Of a stretch of DNA of 9,268 nucleotides, positions 1 to 5,906 are shown in pieces; position 1 is the stretch's first letter, and each line of letters begins with the position of its first letter. Source of the DNA: Streptosporangiaceae bacterium (lineage in GTDB: Bacteria > Actinomycetota > Actinomycetes > Streptosporangiales > Streptosporangiaceae); NCBI GenBank assembly GCA_030039095.1, contig JASHQP010000613.1:1-9268 (forward strand). The letters are read 5' to 3'. Position numbers and translations under genes: made by a program. The notes beneath the pieces are model-generated. The model saw only the letters and a program-made list of their open reading frames with translations. It did no database searches and was not told where the DNA came from.

Positions 1-2
1 GG

Positions 3-356
3 ATTGCGGGGCCAGGCGCGCGGCTGCGCTGGACGGGGCCGCCCGGCGGCGGGCTGGCGGTCGGCGCGTGGATCCTGCCCGACCTGGTCGGCCGCGCCAT
101 GGGGCTGGAGATTTGCATGACCGGCCGATGGGTCGACGCCGCCGAAGCGCTCGCGCTCGGCATTGTGCTCCGGATCGAGGACGACCCGGAGCCCGCCGCG
201 GCCGGGATCGCTGAGACGCTGGTTGCGGCCGGCTCGGCGGGGCCGGGCCGGATCAAGGCCATCACGTTGGCCGGCCGCTTGGTTGACCGGCTGCGAGCGG
301 AGCGGAGCGCCAACCACGCCGCATTTCAGCGGGAACTCGGCGGCCGCGCCGGGTGA
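3..356 (+). CDS. Enoyl-CoA hydratase/isomerase family protein, C-terminal part (5' end outside window)
   Basis: The reading frame is open from the window edge and ends at TGA 354-356, so only about 117 C-terminal residues are seen. The stretch LVGRAMGLEICMTGRWVDAAEALALGIV (about residues 29-56 of the visible part, given here in key form: a GRA-E-TG-DA-EAL-G-V pattern) matches the crotonase helix that follows the oxyanion-hole region, where family members read roughly LVG.A.A.E..LTGR..DA.EA..LG.V. Crotonases hydrate, isomerise or cleave acyl-CoA thioesters. The oxyanion-hole residues lie upstream and are missing, so the exact reaction cannot be told. The segment before LVG is Gly/Pro-rich and unlike the usual sequence there, so the protein is a divergent member. 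The gene lies upstream of, and in the same direction as, a permease and an SDR. An internal ATG at 99 is not a credible start because the family fold continues upstream of it. Confidence 0.75.
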   Translation: MAGPGARLRWTGPPGGGLAVGAWILPDLVGRAMGLEICMTGRWVDAAEALALGIVLRIEDDPEPAAAGIAETLVAAGSAGPGRIKAITLAGRLVDRLRAERSANHAAFQRELGGRAG

Positions 357-376
357 GCCGCCGCCCGCCGCTGGCC

Positions 377-390
377 GGCAATCAATTGCC
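377..390. promoter_or_regulatory. Short inverted repeat in the intergenic region
   Basis: GGCAAT-CA-ATTGCC is a perfect 6-bp inverted repeat with a 2-bp spacer, about 20 bases after the stop of the crotonase gene and 90 bases before the permease start. It could be a protein-binding site or a weak part of a terminator. It is too short to assign a function and it does not resemble the other operators in this window. Confidence 0.25.
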
Positions 391-408
391 ATGATCGGGC
401 TCAAACTC

Positions 409-438
409 TTGCTGGCAACCTGAAACACAATACATGAT
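409..438 (+). promoter_or_regulatory. Possible weak promoter of the first NCS1 permease
   Basis: TTGCTG (409-414) followed after 18 bases by CATGAT (433-438) is a weak -35/-10 pair in an unusually AT-rich patch of an otherwise GC-rich window. The -10-like box overlaps the TGATATACCA operator-like element, as expected for a repressed promoter. Only 3/6 and 4/6 positions match the consensus, so this is tentative. Confidence 0.25.
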
Positions 439-447
439 ATACCAAAT
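434..447 (-). promoter_or_regulatory. Operator-like element A (ATTTGGTATATCAT on the - strand)
   Basis: On the - strand this reads ATTTGGTATATCAT. It matches 12 of 14 positions of the element at 2013-2026 upstream of the SDR gene. The core TGGTATATCA is a near-palindrome of the TGGTATNCCA type, which resembles sites bound by GntR-family regulators (established family pattern; the assignment here is inference). It sits 33 bases before the permease start and upstream of its ribosome binding site, a position that suits repression. No gene for such a regulator is in the window. Confidence 0.5.
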
Positions 448-479
448 AGGTTCATAGGCAGCCGGAGGGAGGTCTCTCG

Positions 480-1943
480 ATGGCAGTTGAGCAGAGCGAG
501 CCGCTCGGGCCAGTCCGCGAGAACCAGATCAGCGTCGAGCAGCGAGGCCTCGCTCCGGTACCGGACTCCGAGCGCTACGGCCGGACGTTCCGGATCTTCA
601 CCATGTGGCTGTCGCCACAATTCACGCCGTCAGCGTTGTTCATCGGCGTCATCGCCGCCAGCCTGGGCCTGGGCTTCTGGCAGGGACTTCCGGCGATCGT
701 TATCGGGAACATCATCGGCGGGCTGGTGGTCGCCTATCTGTGCACCTGGGGCCCGCGCACCGGCATGGGCCAGATGCCGCTGTCCAGGGCCGCATTCGGC
801 AAGTCCAACGTGCTGCCGGGGGTCGTCAACTGGGCCGCGACCATCGGCTGGGTGGCGTTCAACAACGTGTTCGGCGCCACCGCCCTGAAGTTGCTGCTGC
901 ACGTGCCCTACTGGCTGGGGCTGTTGCTGATCTTCGTCGGCGAGGCGGCCATCTCCGTTCTCGGGCACGAGGCCATCCACGTGTTCGAGAAGTGGATGAG
1001 CTGGGTGCTCGGCATCATCTTCATCGTGATCACGATCCGTGTGATCACCTCGGGCGGGACCGTGTCGCTGCACGCCACCGTGCACGGAGCCGACGCGGTG
1101 GGGCTGTTCTTCCTCATGCTGGTGATCGCCGGCAGCGACGGCTATGCGTGGGCGCCCTACGCCGCCGATTACTCGCGCTACTTCCCGGCCAGCACGTCCA
1201 GGCGCAAGATCTTCTGGTACACGTTCGCGGGCGTGGCCGGCGGGCTGACGTGGATGATGCTCCTCGGCCTGTCGGTGGCACAGCGCGTGGTCAGCGCGGG
1301 CACGCTCGGCACCGCCAGCGCGATCCGCGACCTGGTCGGCGGCGGCTTCCTCGGCGTGATCGCGATGATCGCGATCTACCTGGCCACGGTGGCCGCCGAC
1401 ATCGTCAACGACTACACCGGCTCGCTGTCGCTGCAGGCCGCGGGGATCACGCTGCGCAGACCGATCATCGCCGCGATCAACGGCGTTGCAGCGTACGCCT
1501 TCTCGGCCTGGTTCCTGTACGGCAGCGGCGCGCTCTACGACAAGGTCGAGAACCTGCTGCTGTTCTTCACGTACTGGATCTCGGCGTGGCTCGGCGTCGT
1601 GATCGTGGACTGGCTCCGGCGCAAGGGCCGGGTGAACGCGGCCGAACTGGGCAACTTCGCCGCGCTGCGGTGGAGCGCCCCCGCGCTGATCGCCTTCGTG
1701 GTCGGCTTCGCCTGCTCGATACCGTTCTCGAATACGACCGCCGGTTACGACTTCGTCACCAGCCATCCGGGCTTCAAGGACTTCGTCGGGTACTTCTCGT
1801 TCGGGCCGCTGCACCAGGCAGACCTCGGCTTCGTGGTCGCGTTCGTGGTGTCCGCGGCGCTCTACGCCGTGCTGCAGCGCAAGCCCGTCACCTCGATCCC
1901 CGGGGGTGACGAGCGCGAGGCCGCGGGCCAGGCCTCCCGGTGA
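480..1943 (+). CDS. NCS1-family nucleobase/hydantoin-type permease (first copy)
   Basis: This 487-residue integral membrane protein matches the NCS1 (nucleobase:cation symporter-1) family in length and layout, with about 12 hydrophobic helices from residue 50 to 465 and hydrophilic ends. Family signatures seen are MPLSRAAFG (99-107, the SRA-FG element of helices 2-3), AADYSRYFP (228-236, the most typical NCS1 motif) and DYTGSLSLQAAG (311-322, the helix 8 region). Trp118, Trp124 and Trp224 lie in the segments where Mhp1-type members stack the substrate ring. NCS1 proteins import purines, pyrimidines, hydantoins, allantoin, some vitamins and related compounds with Na+ or H+; the substrate cannot be read from this sequence. 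The ATG is preceded by GGAGGGAGG (464-472), 7 bases away, which supports the start. An SDR gene follows after 111 bases and has a matching operator-like element. The protein is clearly diverged from the second NCS1 permease in the window. Confidence 0.93.
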   Translation: MAVEQSEPLGPVRENQISVEQRGLAPVPDSERYGRTFRIFTMWLSPQFTPSALFIGVIAASLGLGFWQGLPAIVIGNIIGGLVVAYLCTWGPRTGMGQMPLSRAAFGKSNVLPGVVNWAATIGWVAFNNVFGATALKLLLHVPYWLGLLLIFVGEAAISVLGHEAIHVFEKWMSWVLGIIFIVITIRVITSGGTVSLHATVHGADAVGLFFLMLVIAGSDGYAWAPYAADYSRYFPASTSRRKIFWYTFAGVAGGLTWMMLLGLSVAQRVVSAGTLGTASAIRDLVGGGFLGVIAMIAIYLATVAADIVNDYTGSLSLQAAGITLRRPIIAAINGVAAYAFSAWFLYGSGALYDKVENLLLFFTYWISAWLGVVIVDWLRRKGRVNAAELGNFAALRWSAPALIAFVVGFACSIPFSNTTAGYDFVTSHPGFKDFVGYFSFGPLHQADLGFVVAFVVSAALYAVLQRKPVTSIPGGDEREAAGQASR

Positions 1944-1946
1944 CCT

Positions 1947-1963
1947 CCCGGATCGGCTCCGGG
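1947..1963 (+). terminator. Small GC-rich hairpin after the permease stop
   Basis: CCCGGA-TCGGC-TCCGGG forms a perfect 6-bp stem with a 5-base loop, starting 4 bases after the TGA at 1941-1943. There is no T-run after it. It could end or attenuate transcripts before the SDR gene, which seems to have its own control element, but the stem is short for a GC-rich genome. Confidence 0.3.
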
Positions 1964-2003
1964 CCAGCGCGGGACGGCACGGGCATGATGGCTCCCGTAC
2001 CCG

Positions 2004-2009
2004 GATAAT
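2004..2009 (+). promoter_or_regulatory. Possible -10 box of the SDR gene
   Basis: GATAAT matches the -10 consensus at 5 of 6 positions and lies in a short AT-rich patch. A start point about 7 bases downstream would fall on operator-like element B. No convincing -35 hexamer is found 16-19 bases upstream, so the promoter would be weak or activator-dependent, or the call is wrong. Confidence 0.3.
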
Positions 2010-2012
2010 GAT

Positions 2013-2026
2013 ATTTGGTATGCCAT
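2013..2026 (+). promoter_or_regulatory. Operator-like element B (ATTTGGTATGCCAT)
   Basis: The core TGGTATGCCA (2016-2025) is an imperfect palindrome with TGG/CCA arms. The 14-mer matches the inverted copy upstream of the permease (434-447) at 12 of 14 positions. It lies 29 bases before the SDR start and just upstream of the ribosome binding site GGAGGA. The shared element suggests the permease and SDR belong to one regulon, with a GntR-type regulator as the most likely binder (inference). Confidence 0.5.
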
Positions 2027-2054
2027 CTGGCCGGAACCAGAGGGAGGAGCAGCG

Positions 2055-2852
2055 GTGGATCTGCAGCTGGACGGGAAGGTGGCGTTCGTCACCGGCGCGA
2101 GCAAGGGCATCGGCCGCCAGGTGGCCGAGGACCTCGCCCGCGAGGGCGTCGACGTCGTGATCACCGGCCGCACCGCCGAACCGCTGGAGAAGGCCGCCGC
2201 GCAGATCGCGACGCTGACCGGCCGGACCGTCGTGCCGATGGCCGGGGACATGAGCGTCACCACCGACGTGGAGCGCTGCGTGGCCGCGACCCTCGACCGG
2301 TTCGGGCACATCGACATCCTGGTCACCTGCGCCGGGAGTTCGCCCGGCGGGCTGCTCGAGAACCTGACCGAGGAGCAGTGGCAGGCCAGCCTCAACCTCA
2401 AGTTCATGGGGTATGTCCGCTCGGTTCGCGCGGTCATCGGGCACATGCGCGAGCGCGGCGAGGGCTCGATCGTGCTCGTCGTCGGCAACGACGGGCTGAA
2501 GCCCAGCTACTGGGAGATGACCGCCGGGGTCGCGAACGCCGCCGACATCAACTTCGCCTCGTCCGTGGCCGAGCAGTACGGGCGCTACGGCGTGCGGATC
2601 AACACTGTCAACCCCGGCCCAGTGTCCACCGACCGGTGGGACACGCTGGAGAAGGCCTTCGCCCGCGACAAGGGCGTTTCCCAGGACCGGGCGCACGAAC
2701 TGGCCACCGAGTCGATCCCGTTCGGCCGGATCTGCCGCCCGGACGAGGTCTCCGCCCTGGTCACGTTCCTGGCCTCACCCCGCGCCAGCTTCATCAACGG
2801 CGCGCACATCCCGGTCGACGGCGCCCAGCGCAAGGCCATCATGGACCACTAG
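2055..2852 (+). CDS. SDR-family oxidoreductase with atypical active site
   Basis: This 265-residue protein has the Rossmann fold of short-chain dehydrogenases. The cofactor motif TGASKGIG is at 13-20, the usual NAG is CAG at 92-94, the structural Asn is N114, and NPGPVSTDR (186-194) and the INGAHIPVDG end (247-256) are typical. GR at 38-39 after the second strand would suit NADP(H). The catalytic region is not classical. Where members read Ser...Tyr-x3-Lys, this one reads VVGNDG (142-147) and then TAGVANAA (156-163). Aligned on the helix that follows, Tyr and Lys are replaced by A157 and N161. Y152 is nearby, but four residues later there is T156 rather than Lys. It may therefore use other residues, bind ligand without redox chemistry, or belong to a divergent subgroup. 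The start is GTG with GGAGGA (2043-2048) 6 bases upstream. A TGGTAT-type operator precedes it. The next gene is convergent. Confidence 0.88.
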   Translation: MDLQLDGKVAFVTGASKGIGRQVAEDLAREGVDVVITGRTAEPLEKAAAQIATLTGRTVVPMAGDMSVTTDVERCVAATLDRFGHIDILVTCAGSSPGGLLENLTEEQWQASLNLKFMGYVRSVRAVIGHMRERGEGSIVLVVGNDGLKPSYWEMTAGVANAADINFASSVAEQYGRYGVRINTVNPGPVSTDRWDTLEKAFARDKGVSQDRAHELATESIPFGRICRPDEVSALVTFLASPRASFINGAHIPVDGAQRKAIMDH

Positions 2853-2865
2853 GCACCGGCCACGT

Positions 2866-2893
2866 AGCGGGGAATTCTGTCAGAGCGGGGAAT
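2866..2893 (+). repeat. 10-bp direct repeat AGCGGGGAAT x2
   Basis: AGCGGGGAAT occurs at 2866-2875 and again at 2884-2893, 18 bases apart start to start, in the convergent intergenic region. The first copy includes part of the left arm of the large hairpin and the second lies in its loop. It may be a relic of local duplication. Confidence 0.4.
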
Positions 2894-2924
2894 CGCGTCG
2901 GCTCATACGCCTGACAGAGTTCCC
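2870..2924 (+). terminator. Probable terminator hairpin between convergent genes
   Basis: GGGAATTCTGTCAG (2870-2883) pairs with CTGACAGAGTTCCC (2911-2924) over 14 positions: 13 Watson-Crick pairs and one U-G pair on the + strand. The loop has 27 bases. It starts 18 bases after the SDR stop and ends 49 bases before the stop of the glycosidase gene on the other strand. On the - strand the wobble becomes an A-C mismatch, so the stem suits the + transcript slightly better. No T-run follows, which is common in actinobacterial terminators. The large loop is unusual. Confidence 0.5.
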
Positions 2925-2945
2925 GACTAGTCCAAATCCCCCCCT

Positions 2946-2957
2946 CGCCGCGCGGCG
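2946..2957. repeat. 12-bp perfect palindrome CGCCGCGCGGCG
   Basis: A fully self-complementary GC 12-mer lies between the convergent hairpin and the glycosidase stop codon. Read on the - strand it is followed by a run of G, not T. It may help to stop transcription from the - strand, or may be chance in GC-rich DNA. Confidence 0.25.
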
Positions 2958-2973
2958 GGTTGCGGGATGACGG

Positions 2974-5319
2974 TCAGCGGGATGACGGGGGGAGGACTTC
3001 CAGGCGGCGGGGTTGCGCCGAGCGGGGGATGCGGACGGGGAGCCAGGCGAGGCCGTCGGCGTCGCGGCGGATCGGGCCGAGGCGGCTTTCCGGGGCCCTG
3101 GTGCCGTCCAGGGTCACGGCCGCGTCCAGCCGTGCGGCCGGGCCCAGCTGTGCGGCCGGGCCCAGCCGTGCGGCCGGGCCTGGCTGCGCAACGAGGCCAG
3201 GCTCTGCCGCCGCATCCGGGGCGGAGGCGGCCAGCTGGATGGTGAACTCCTCGGGGGCGGGCGGCAGCTCGACCGACAGCCGGGCGCCGTCGACGGACAG
3301 GTGGCGGAAGCGGCCGCGCACGTCCGCGCGCAGCAGCGGCACGCCGTTTCGTGACAGCGCCGTGGAAGCACGGCCAAGGTCCGCCGCGTACGCCACGCCC
3401 GCCACGTAGCCCGACGCGGACCGGCTGTCGTCGCCGGCGCAGCCGAAGCAGGTCCCGTCCCACGGGTCGGTGCCGAAGACCTCCAGGTCGGCGATCATCG
3501 GCAGCAGGCTGCCCCAGGTGTAGAACGGCTCGGCGTCCACGGAGTCGCCGCCGTCGCGGGTCTGCTGGCTGAAGTTCTCGTAACACCGCCGCTCGGCCCA
3601 CCCGCGGTCGAACATCTCCAGCCCGCGCGACGCGAGCCACGCCGCCCGGTCGTCGAACCGGTACCGCCGCAGCCCGAGGTAGACCAGGTAGTTGAAGCAG
3701 GGCCACACTCGCCCCCGCCAGTAGACGTTGTCCAGCGCGGCGGGATCGGAGTGCGGCGTGCCGGCCACCGGGTACGGCCCGCCGAACTCCCGCGGGTCGT
3801 CGAGCCAGCGCGCCGTCATGGCCTCGGCCTGGTCCTGCGTCGCGATGCCGGCCAGCAGCGGGTAGAAGCTGGTGGGGGACAGGCTCCTGGTGAACTGCCC
3901 GCTCCACAGCCGCCCGGCGAACACCTCGCGGCCGGGGTCCCACAACCGCGTTCGCACCAGCCCGGCCAGCACAGCGGCCCGCTCGGCGAGGCGCTCGTTC
4001 CCCGGCAGCATCCGCGCGAGCAGGCTGCCCTCGTGCACGAGCAGGCTGTTCAGCCCGACGTCCTCGAGGTCCAGGGTGTGCGTGGACTCATCGAACCGCG
4101 CGTCGTCGTGCACCGGCGAGTTGTCGTTCGCCGACTCGTCCAGGGCCCCCTGCCGGGTGTGCACGAAGTGCCCGTCACCCACCGGCGACGAGCCGTACTC
4201 GAGCAGCCCGTTGCCGTTGCCGTCGCGCGTCGCGAACCACCAGTCGAACGCGCCGGCCAGCACCTCCGCCGCACGCGCGGCCGAGCCGTCGTCGGGCGTC
4301 ATGGCCTGCACCGACCAGCACGCGTGCGCGCCGACCGGCGGGTGCGAACGGTCCTCCCAGTCCGTGGTCGCGGCGCGCAGCGCGGTCAGGTTGCCGCGCG
4401 GAGTGCGGCCGGCCAGCACCGCGGCCACGTTGTCCCAGGCAAGCCGCCCTTCGCCCAGATGCGCCGCGAGGATCGAGTGCAGGAACCCGTCGATTTGCCA
4501 GACGCCGAAACCGCCGAACTTGCGTGCGATCCAGGCCCTGGTCGCCACCGTGTAGACCCGCCGGCCGGCCGGGTCCCAGATGGTGTTCCAGCCGAGCACG
4601 TCACGGATCGCCGACCGGTTCCCCGACCCGCGGGGGGACACCCCCCGCGTTCCCCCCGAAGTCAGAACCTCGCGCAGGCGGTCTTGCGCCGCCTGCGCGT
4701 CCGGGCCCGCGGCGGCCGCGAACTCGGTCACCGGCTGCGTGGCGCTGATGCGGAAGACCGCGTATCGCCCTTGCTCCGGTGCTGGAGGCCGGGCGTAGTA
4801 ACTATGCGACTCCATCAGAGTGCCCAGAACGCTACGCTCCATGGTCAGCCGGGCATCGGTGGGCCGGTCGAGCGTGCTGAACGCCGCTGACGGCGCGCCT
4901 GGCCCCCCAGCCAGAAGCGCCACCGGAGGCCGCAGGTACTCGCCGCCGGGCGGGGTGATCAGGCGGACGGGTGCGTCCTCGCCGGTCCCGTCGGTGCCGA
5001 ACTCCAGCAGCAGCCAGAACCGCAGTCCCCACTCGGCCATGTCGAGGCACGTGATCCTGCCGGTCACGCAGCCCTCGCCGGCTGCGGCCAGCTCGAGCCG
5101 CACGGTCGACCCGGCGTGCGTGAGGTCCACAGCGATCTCGCCGCCGTCGACGTCGTGGGCGCCGAGGCGGTAGGCGGGGGACCAGGGGAAGTCGGTGAAC
5201 GTGTTCGCGCTCGCGCTGTACGCGCCGACCCGGAGCACCGCTCCGCTGGGCAGGTGCACGACACAGGCCGGCCGGTCGGCGTCCCAGGTGTTCCAGGTGC
5301 CGGGGCCGGCCGCGGTCAT
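2974..5319 (-). CDS. Cytoplasmic GH63/MGH1-like (alpha/alpha)6 glycoside hydrolase
   Basis: This 781-residue protein has an N-terminal beta-rich domain (about 1-215) and an (alpha/alpha)6-barrel (about 235-640) like GH63 and mannosylglycerate-hydrolase-type glycosidases. Motifs seen: LGWNTIWDP (242-250), GVWQIDGFLHS (272-282), NGLLEYGSSP (370-379), ANDNSPVHDDARFD (397-410, the place of the DNSP general-acid motif, D399), NVYWRGRVWPCFNYL (531-545), CYENFSQQT (579-587, with E581 as likely base) and PFYTWGSLLP (598-607). Catalytic assignments are by analogy. A C-terminal beta region (about 655-781) contains a hexapeptide repeat. There is no signal peptide, so it should act inside the cell on an imported or internal glycoside. 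The start at ATG 5319 overlaps the stop of the hydrolase gene (ATGA) and has no good ribosome binding site, so translation is probably coupled. An open frame continues upstream of 5319 but only as a shadow of the hydrolase gene. The substrate is unknown. Confidence 0.82.
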   Translation of the reverse strand: MTAAGPGTWNTWDADRPACVVHLPSGAVLRVGAYSASANTFTDFPWSPAYRLGAHDVDGGEIAVDLTHAGSTVRLELAAAGEGCVTGRITCLDMAEWGLRFWLLLEFGTDGTGEDAPVRLITPPGGEYLRPPVALLAGGPGAPSAAFSTLDRPTDARLTMERSVLGTLMESHSYYARPPAPEQGRYAVFRISATQPVTEFAAAAGPDAQAAQDRLREVLTSGGTRGVSPRGSGNRSAIRDVLGWNTIWDPAGRRVYTVATRAWIARKFGGFGVWQIDGFLHSILAAHLGEGRLAWDNVAAVLAGRTPRGNLTALRAATTDWEDRSHPPVGAHACWSVQAMTPDDGSAARAAEVLAGAFDWWFATRDGNGNGLLEYGSSPVGDGHFVHTRQGALDESANDNSPVHDDARFDESTHTLDLEDVGLNSLLVHEGSLLARMLPGNERLAERAAVLAGLVRTRLWDPGREVFAGRLWSGQFTRSLSPTSFYPLLAGIATQDQAEAMTARWLDDPREFGGPYPVAGTPHSDPAALDNVYWRGRVWPCFNYLVYLGLRRYRFDDRAAWLASRGLEMFDRGWAERRCYENFSQQTRDGGDSVDAEPFYTWGSLLPMIADLEVFGTDPWDGTCFGCAGDDSRSASGYVAGVAYAADLGRASTALSRNGVPLLRADVRGRFRHLSVDGARLSVELPPAPEEFTIQLAASAPDAAAEPGLVAQPGPAARLGPAAQLGPAARLDAAVTLDGTRAPESRLGPIRRDADGLAWLPVRIPRSAQPRRLEVLPPSSR
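3127..3198 (-). repeat. 18-bp tandem repeat inside the glycosidase gene
   Basis: Three near-identical 18-bp units (3127-3144, 3145-3162, 3163-3180; units 1 and 3 identical, unit 2 with one C to T change) and a degenerate fourth (3181-3198) encode hexapeptides GPAARL, GPAAQL, GPAARL and GLVAQP at residues 708-731. The repeat keeps frame, so copy-number changes would alter only the length of a C-terminal loop. It looks like a recent local expansion in a tolerant linker. Confidence 0.8.
4629..4649 (-). repeat. Perfect 9-bp GC hairpin inside the glycosidase gene
   Basis: CGCGGGGGG (4629-4637), ACA, CCCCCCGCG (4641-4649) is a perfect inverted repeat with a 3-base loop. It codes for the linker GTRGVSPRG (about 223-231) between the beta domain and the barrel. 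Its strength in mRNA could slow ribosomes at the domain boundary or lower expression; it may also be the remnant of an inserted palindrome. No T-run follows on the - strand, so it is not called a terminator. Confidence 0.5.
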
Positions 5320-5906
5320 GCGCGCCCGGCCCCGGCCAGGCGGCTGAGTTCCTCCTCGGCCGAGCCGAACGTGACCTGCGGCGCGAACCCGCCCATCAGG
5401 TTCAGCGCGGCCTCGTGCGCCTCGGGGGTAATCCCGGCGCAGGCGTCGGCGATGACCCGGACCTGTGCGCCGCCGTCGACCGCCGCCAGCACCGTGGCGA
5501 TCACGCAGCAGTCGGTGCTGACCCCGCAAACCGTCAGCTCGCGGCCCGGCCCGAGCATGGACTCGAGCTCCGGGCCCCACTTGGAGAACGTGGTCTTGTC
5601 CAGGGTGTCCAGGCCCTGGCCGCCCCAGGGCTGGGCGAGGTCGGCCAGGCCCGCTGCCCCGGGTGCCAGCACCTGCGGCCAGGCCTGGTAGTAGCCGACC
5701 CAGCTTCCCTGCGGTTCCCCGGGGATCACGAACCGGGTGAAGATCGTCCGCGGCCCGTACGCGCCGGCCAGCGCGTCGATGGGCTCGATGAGGCCTTCGA
5801 ACCCCGGCACCTCCCAGGGACTGCCCGCCGCGAAGAACTCCTGCATGTCGATGACGGCAAGGAGCGGGGACCCCGCCACCTCCCCAGCGCTCTTCACTGG
5901 GCTCAT
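5316..5906 (-). CDS. Isochorismatase-like cysteine hydrolase
   Basis: This 196-residue protein fits the usual length of the isochorismatase/nicotinamidase superfamily. The Asp-Lys-Cys triad is visible: D20 in LLAVIDMQEFF (15-25), K104 in LDKTTFSKW (102-110), and C134 in GVSTDCCVIAT (128-138), the place of the nucleophile in the TGxxTDxCV motif. C133 is an extra neighbouring Cys. Members hydrolyse C-N bonds (nicotinamide, N-carbamoylsarcosine, ureidoacrylate) or, without the Cys, isochorismate; the Cys here favours an amidase or ureidohydrolase. The exact substrate is unknown. The start ATG 5906 shares ATGA with the stop of the upstream NCS1 permease, and its own stop shares ATGA with the glycosidase start. 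The three genes therefore form a tightly coupled operon. Longer open frames reaching upstream into the permease are shadows. Confidence 0.88.
   Translation of the reverse strand: MSPVKSAGEVAGSPLLAVIDMQEFFAAGSPWEVPGFEGLIEPIDALAGAYGPRTIFTRFVIPGEPQGSWVGYYQAWPQVLAPGAAGLADLAQPWGGQGLDTLDKTTFSKWGPELESMLGPGRELTVCGVSTDCCVIATVLAAVDGGAQVRVIADACAGITPEAHEAALNLMGGFAPQVTFGSAEEELSRLAGAGRA

Noticed and set aside
605..1909. 434-residue second + strand frame inside the permease
   Set aside because: Composition is Arg-rich with no motif; it is an out-of-frame shadow of the permease gene.
630..2696. 688-residue open frame on the - strand across the first permease and the SDR
   Set aside because: It runs antisense through two well-supported genes, is Arg/Gly/His-rich without domain signatures, and is a normal by-product of high GC at third positions.
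3751..4890. 379-residue + strand frame opposite the glycosidase
   Set aside because: No recognisable domain and biased Arg/Pro/Gly content; the - strand frame has clear GH motifs across the same bases.
5320..5580. N-terminal extension of the glycosidase to ATG 5580
   Set aside because: The added 87 residues are a shadow of the hydrolase gene; ATG 5319 sits in a clean ATGA overlap and starts a sensible domain.
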